Assembly: GCF_044755465.1 (NCBI RefSeq)
Contig: NZ_JBIVRB010000012.1
Coordinates: forward strand, 124,001-188,000
Origin: Peterkaempfera sp044755465
GTDB lineage: Bacteria > Actinomycetota > Actinomycetes > Streptomycetales > Streptomycetaceae
DNA: 64,000 bases
Direction: 5' to 3'
The notes beneath the pieces are model-generated. The model did not search any database. It worked only from the letters and a program-made list of their open reading frames with translations, and was not told where the DNA came from. Both the position numbers and the translations under genes were made by a program. Within the stretch, counting starts at the first letter, position 1. Each line of letters begins with the position of its first letter. Positions 61,083-64,000 of this stretch are shown piece by piece.

Positions 61083-62689
61083 CACCCGCGGCTCACGGCG
61101 GGGAGGGCGGCCCGGTCGCGCAGGAACCGCAGCAGGGGAGCCCGGTGGACGTCGGGGCTGTCCCACTCGTTCTCCAGGTTCTCCGTGAGGTGGTGCTCGG
61201 CGGCGGGCGCGGTGGGCGGCTCCCCGCCGCCGGGGGCGTCGAACCAGCGGACCACCGGGTGCAGATACCGCCCGTCCAGCCCGCCGGTGTCCCGCTGGGA
61301 GACCCGGGCGACCGAGGCGTCGAACGGATTGACCCGGTCGTGGTCGGCGCCGTACTCCAGCGTCACGGCGCCGTACCCGGCCACCTCTCCGAAGCGGCCT
61401 TCGGCCACGGCCCGGTGCAGATAGGCGACGGGCACCTCCTCCAGGTACGCGACCGTGCCGTCCCGGTAGGCCAGCACCGCGTCGGCCAGGAAGCCGAACA
61501 GCTGCCAGAGCGCGGAGGTGCGGTTGACCCGCGCGAGCACCGCGTCACCGACCGCCTCGGCGGTGGCGGGCAGCGGGCGGGCCGGCCAGGGCCGGTCGTG
61601 GTGGCGCTGCTCCAGAATCCGGTGCAGGGCGCGCGTGCCGTAGCGGAAGCCGTGGATGAATCCGCTGGTCGACTTCTTGAAGTCGCGCACCTGGGTGATG
61701 GTCCCGGCGAAGTAGAGGCCGGGGACATTGACCGACTCCCAGGCTTCCGTCTGCGCCGGGAAACGCCCGTTGATCGTCAGTTCCGGGCGGCATTCGGCGG
61801 CGAAGACCGAGGCGTCGAATCGAAATCCGGTGGCCAGGATGACCCGGTCGTAGGGGATCTCCTTGACCGTTTCGGCGACCCGGGAGAAGCTCACCGCGAC
61901 CCGGTAGGTGCCGTCCGGCTGTTTTCTGATGTGGCGGACGTGGCCCTCGAGCAGCGCATTCTGCGACTTCAGCTGGTAGGTGTCCAGGAAGTTGTTGTTG
62001 ACGGCCCGCAGATGGCCGACGAAATGGGTCTGCCAGGCGAGCTTGAGCGATCCCGGGCCGGCCACGTGAATGACCGCTGCGGTCTCTATCAGATTGTCGG
62101 CGGTCTCGAAGGCCGAGTTGCCCCGGCCGATGATGAGCACCCGCTGGCCGGTGAAGTCCGCCGGGTCCACGGACACCTGGTCGTAGCGCTCGGCGCTCTC
62201 CTCGCCCTCGATGCCGGGCAGGTGCGGCAGGGACACCCCGGTGGCCATGACGATCCGCCGGGCCTCGAAGGTGTTGCCCTGCTGGTCCTCGGCCAGGAAG
62301 GGGCCGGGCCGGCTGATCCGGGTGATCCTGGTGCCGAAGCGGACGGTGAGCCGGTGCTCGGTGGCGAAGTCGGCCAGGTAGCGGACCAGGTCGCCGGCGG
62401 CCGGGAAGTAGCGCGGGGTGTAGTCGGTGAACAGCGGCCGGGACTCGTCGGAGAGCAGCGAGTTCCAGTCGGTGCGCAGATTCAGTTCGGGGTCGTCCCA
62501 GCCGGTGTGCCGCTTGTTGATCGATATCAGGGTGCGGTGTCTCGGAAAACGGGTGAAGAAGGTTCCCGGGGCGTCGCCCGCCTCGACGATGAGATAGCTG
62601 CGTCCGGCCTTGTCGAGGAAGTATCCGGCCTGGAGTCCGGCCGGGCCCGCTCCGATGACCAGGTATTCGACGGACACATGGTCGCGCAT
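61082..62689 (-). CDS. FAD/NAD(P)-dependent monooxygenase-like protein (FOXRED2-like)
   Basis: 535 residues. FAD motif G-A-G-P-A-G-L-Q-A-G-Y near residue 12, followed by F-F-T-R-F-P-R-H-R-T-L-I-S-I-N-K-R-H; a second nucleotide motif L-I-I-G-R-G-N-S-A-F-E; and A-T-G-F-R-F-D. This is the flavin-containing monooxygenase/N-hydroxylase superfamily, most like FOXRED2-type proteins. It could hydroxylate an amine or oxidise a thiol or ketone. The ATG at 62689 has GGGAG four to five bases upstream. First gene of the operon with the FMN oxidase and P450; divergent to the AMP ligase. Confidence 0.9.
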   Translation of the reverse strand: MRDHVSVEYLVIGAGPAGLQAGYFLDKAGRSYLIVEAGDAPGTFFTRFPRHRTLISINKRHTGWDDPELNLRTDWNSLLSDESRPLFTDYTPRYFPAAGDLVRYLADFATEHRLTVRFGTRITRISRPGPFLAEDQQGNTFEARRIVMATGVSLPHLPGIEGEESAERYDQVSVDPADFTGQRVLIIGRGNSAFETADNLIETAAVIHVAGPGSLKLAWQTHFVGHLRAVNNNFLDTYQLKSQNALLEGHVRHIRKQPDGTYRVAVSFSRVAETVKEIPYDRVILATGFRFDASVFAAECRPELTINGRFPAQTEAWESVNVPGLYFAGTITQVRDFKKSTSGFIHGFRYGTRALHRILEQRHHDRPWPARPLPATAEAVGDAVLARVNRTSALWQLFGFLADAVLAYRDGTVAYLEEVPVAYLHRAVAEGRFGEVAGYGAVTLEYGADHDRVNPFDASVARVSQRDTGGLDGRYLHPVVRWFDAPGGGEPPTAPAAEHHLTENLENEWDSPDVHRAPLLRFLRDRAALPAVSRG

Positions 62690-62763
62690 GGCTCTCCCGT
62701 CGTCGCATTCGGTTGACGTGTCCACGTTAGTTGAGCCTTCAATGGACTGCTACGGGGCGGAAG

Positions 62764-62779
62764 TGTGATGTGGATCACA
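62764..62779. promoter_or_regulatory. CRP-like palindrome TGTGA-N6-TCACA
   Basis: TGTGATGTGGATCACA is a perfect match to the CRP-type half-sites. It lies 75 bases from the monooxygenase start and 139 from the AMP ligase start, in the divergent promoter region. Streptomyces Crp sites share the GTG-N8-CAC core. Confidence 0.6.
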
Positions 62780-62917
62780 GCTTGATTCGCTCTTTCCGAG
62801 GGATAACGTGGAACGGTTGCCCGCCACCCCGGGCCGCCCGTTGTCCGATCCCCAGGAAAGGCGCATTCGGCTGGCTGGAATCCGTACGCGCCCCTCCTCG
62901 TCCGGCACGGAGGCAAA

Positions 62918-64000
62918 ATGCAGCAAACCGCAGAAAAACCCTTCCCCCAGTCACTTGTCGCCGCCTTCCGCAGTGAACCGGGCAAACCGGCCTTCGAGTA
63001 CCGCTCCCGGTCCGTCTCCCGAGCCGAGGTCCTGGACCTGATCGCCCGCTGCGTCGGCGGCCTCCGCAGGTCAGGGCTGGAACCCGGCGCCGCCGTGGCC
63101 CTCGGCACCGACGTCACCCCCGAGGGCTTCGCCGTCCAGATCGCCGCCCATCTGCTCGGCCTCCAGGTCGTCGGCCTCCGCCCCGGGCTCACTTCCGGCC
63201 AGCTCGCCGACGTCCTCTCCCGAGGCATCCACGCGGTGATCACCGACACCCCGACCGCCGACACCCCGACCGCCGACACCCCTGGCGGCGACACCCCAGC
63301 CGGCGCCGCCCTGCGGACCGCCGCCGGGCCCGTCCCCGTACTGCCGCTCGCCGCGCTGCTCGACGCCCCCGCCACCCCCGACGCCCTCCAGCCGCACGGC
63401 CGCCCCGACGACACCGCCGTCGTCTATCTGACCAGCGGCAGCACCGGCCGCCCCAAGGGCTGCGCCCTGTCGTACCGCGCGCTGACCGCCCACTGGTCCT
63501 GGCAGCCCGCCCGCTGGAGCGAGGAGACCACCCGACTGGCCGCCCAGTACCACCGGTTCCTGCTCTTCGGCACCCTGACCAGCGCGGTGATGTTCGAATG
63601 GCTCGGCCTCTGCCTGCTCGGCGGCGGCACCGCCGTGATCCCCGACCCCCCGGTCGACATCCCCGCCGACTTCGCACGGCACCGGATCACCGCCTGCCTG
63701 ATGACCGTGCCCCGGCTGCACCGGCTGCTCGACACCCTGCGCAGCACCCCCGTCGACCTGAGCAGCCTGCGGGCGCTGCTGGTGGCCGGCTCCCCGCTCG
63801 AACCGCACCGCCTCACCGAGGCCGTCGACCGCCTCGGCCCGGTGGTCCTCCAGGGGTACGGCCAGACCGAGACCGGCTTGCTCACCCTGCTCACCCCGGA
63901 CGACCTCGCCCGCCGGCACCCCCGGGTGGCCGGCTCGGTGGGCCGCGCCCACCCCGGCGTGCGGCTCCAGATCCGCGACAGCGCGGGCCGGCCGGTACCC
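62918..64000 (+). CDS. AMP-forming ligase (partial, runs off the window)
   Basis: The first 361 codons of an ANL-superfamily enzyme. N-terminal part S-Y/F-E-Y-R-S-R-S-V-S-R-A-E-V, A3 phosphate loop Y-L-T-S-G-S-T-G-R-P-K-G, and A5 G-Y-G-Q-T-E-T-G are visible; the C-terminal domain is outside. A D-T-P-T-A repeat at about residues 110-122 is encoded by imperfect 15-bp repeats (63244-63293). The ATG at 62918 has CGGAGG four bases upstream. It would adenylate a carboxylate for CoA or carrier-protein loading; with the divergent 2-hydroxy-acid oxidase and two other oxidases this suggests an additional biosynthetic cluster. Confidence 0.92.
   Translation, partial: MQQTAEKPFPQSLVAAFRSEPGKPAFEYRSRSVSRAEVLDLIARCVGGLRRSGLEPGAAVALGTDVTPEGFAVQIAAHLLGLQVVGLRPGLTSGQLADVLSRGIHAVITDTPTADTPTADTPGGDTPAGAALRTAAGPVPVLPLAALLDAPATPDALQPHGRPDDTAVVYLTSGSTGRPKGCALSYRALTAHWSWQPARWSEETTRLAAQYHRFLLFGTLTSAVMFEWLGLCLLGGGTAVIPDPPVDIPADFARHRITACLMTVPRLHRLLDTLRSTPVDLSSLRALLVAGSPLEPHRLTEAVDRLGPVVLQGYGQTETGLLTLLTPDDLARRHPRVAGSVGRAHPGVRLQIRDSAGRPVP

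Overview
The window is very GC-rich, with strong third-position GC bias, GTG and TTG starts and GGAGG-type ribosome binding sites. Its proteins (mycothiol-type maleylpyruvate isomerase-like enzymes, a DUF574-type methyltransferase, an XlnB/AxeA xylanase pair, calerythrin-like EF-hand protein) are typical of Streptomycetaceae (Streptomyces or Kitasatospora). Nearly the whole window is accessory, specialised-metabolism and secreted-enzyme DNA. No rRNA, tRNA or CRISPR array was seen. One assembly gap (99 N) lies inside a duplicated CBM2 module.

Left part (0-9.3 kb): the end of an acyl-CoA/AMP ligase, an SDR, an AraC regulator, a long stretch without recognisable genes, a DinB-fold maleylpyruvate isomerase-like protein, a frameshifted remnant of an acyl-CoA-dehydrogenase-like monooxygenase, a DUF899 protein coupled to a tiny membrane protein, an ABC1/UbiB-type kinase and a DUF574-type methyltransferase.

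Central part (9.6-36.8 kb): an enediyne-type gene cluster. Its core is a + strand operon encoding UnbV-like E4, UnbU-like E5, the iterative enediyne polyketide synthase PksE (KS-AT-ACP-KR-DH-PPTase), the hotdog thioesterase E10 and a flavin reductase. A convergent - strand pair encodes UnbL-like E3 and a P450, so the complete five-gene warhead cassette is present. Around it lie a GMC oxidoreductase, two AhpD-like proteins, an SDR with a duplicated nucleotide-binding loop, a second AraC regulator, a class-D flavin monooxygenase, a VOC protein, a DHA2-type exporter, a soluble epoxide hydrolase, an HxlR regulator, an unknown polytopic membrane protein and a TetR regulator. No glycosyltransferase, deoxysugar gene, chromoprotein or CalC-type self-sacrifice protein was recognised, so the product cannot be assigned to a known enediyne.

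Next (36.9-50.9 kb): a carotenoid-cleavage-type oxygenase between two TetR genes, an M24 peptidase-like protein and a GNAT protein. They are followed by an unusual compact cluster. One arm (+) is terpene synthase, P450, FAD monooxygenase, a 38-codon peptide, an intergenic hairpin and a stand-alone YcaO enzyme. The converging arm (-) is a ferritin-like (VioB-type) protein, a second P450 of the same style and a COG2907 flavin oxidase, with a four-EF-hand protein upstream. A peptide plus hairpin plus YcaO next to a terpene cyclase and oxidases is the best candidate here for a previously undescribed system: a RiPP, or a terpene/peptide hybrid.

Right part (51-64 kb): a xylan-degrading pair (CE4 acetylxylan esterase and GH11 xylanase, both with CBM2), then CGAAA/TTTCG operator-like palindromes, a large secreted lectin-like DUF11 protein, a CPA2 antiporter, and a translationally coupled operon of FAD monooxygenase, FMN 2-hydroxyacid oxidase and atypical P450. 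A CRP-like palindrome separates this operon from a divergent AMP-forming ligase that runs off the window, probably the edge of a further biosynthetic cluster.
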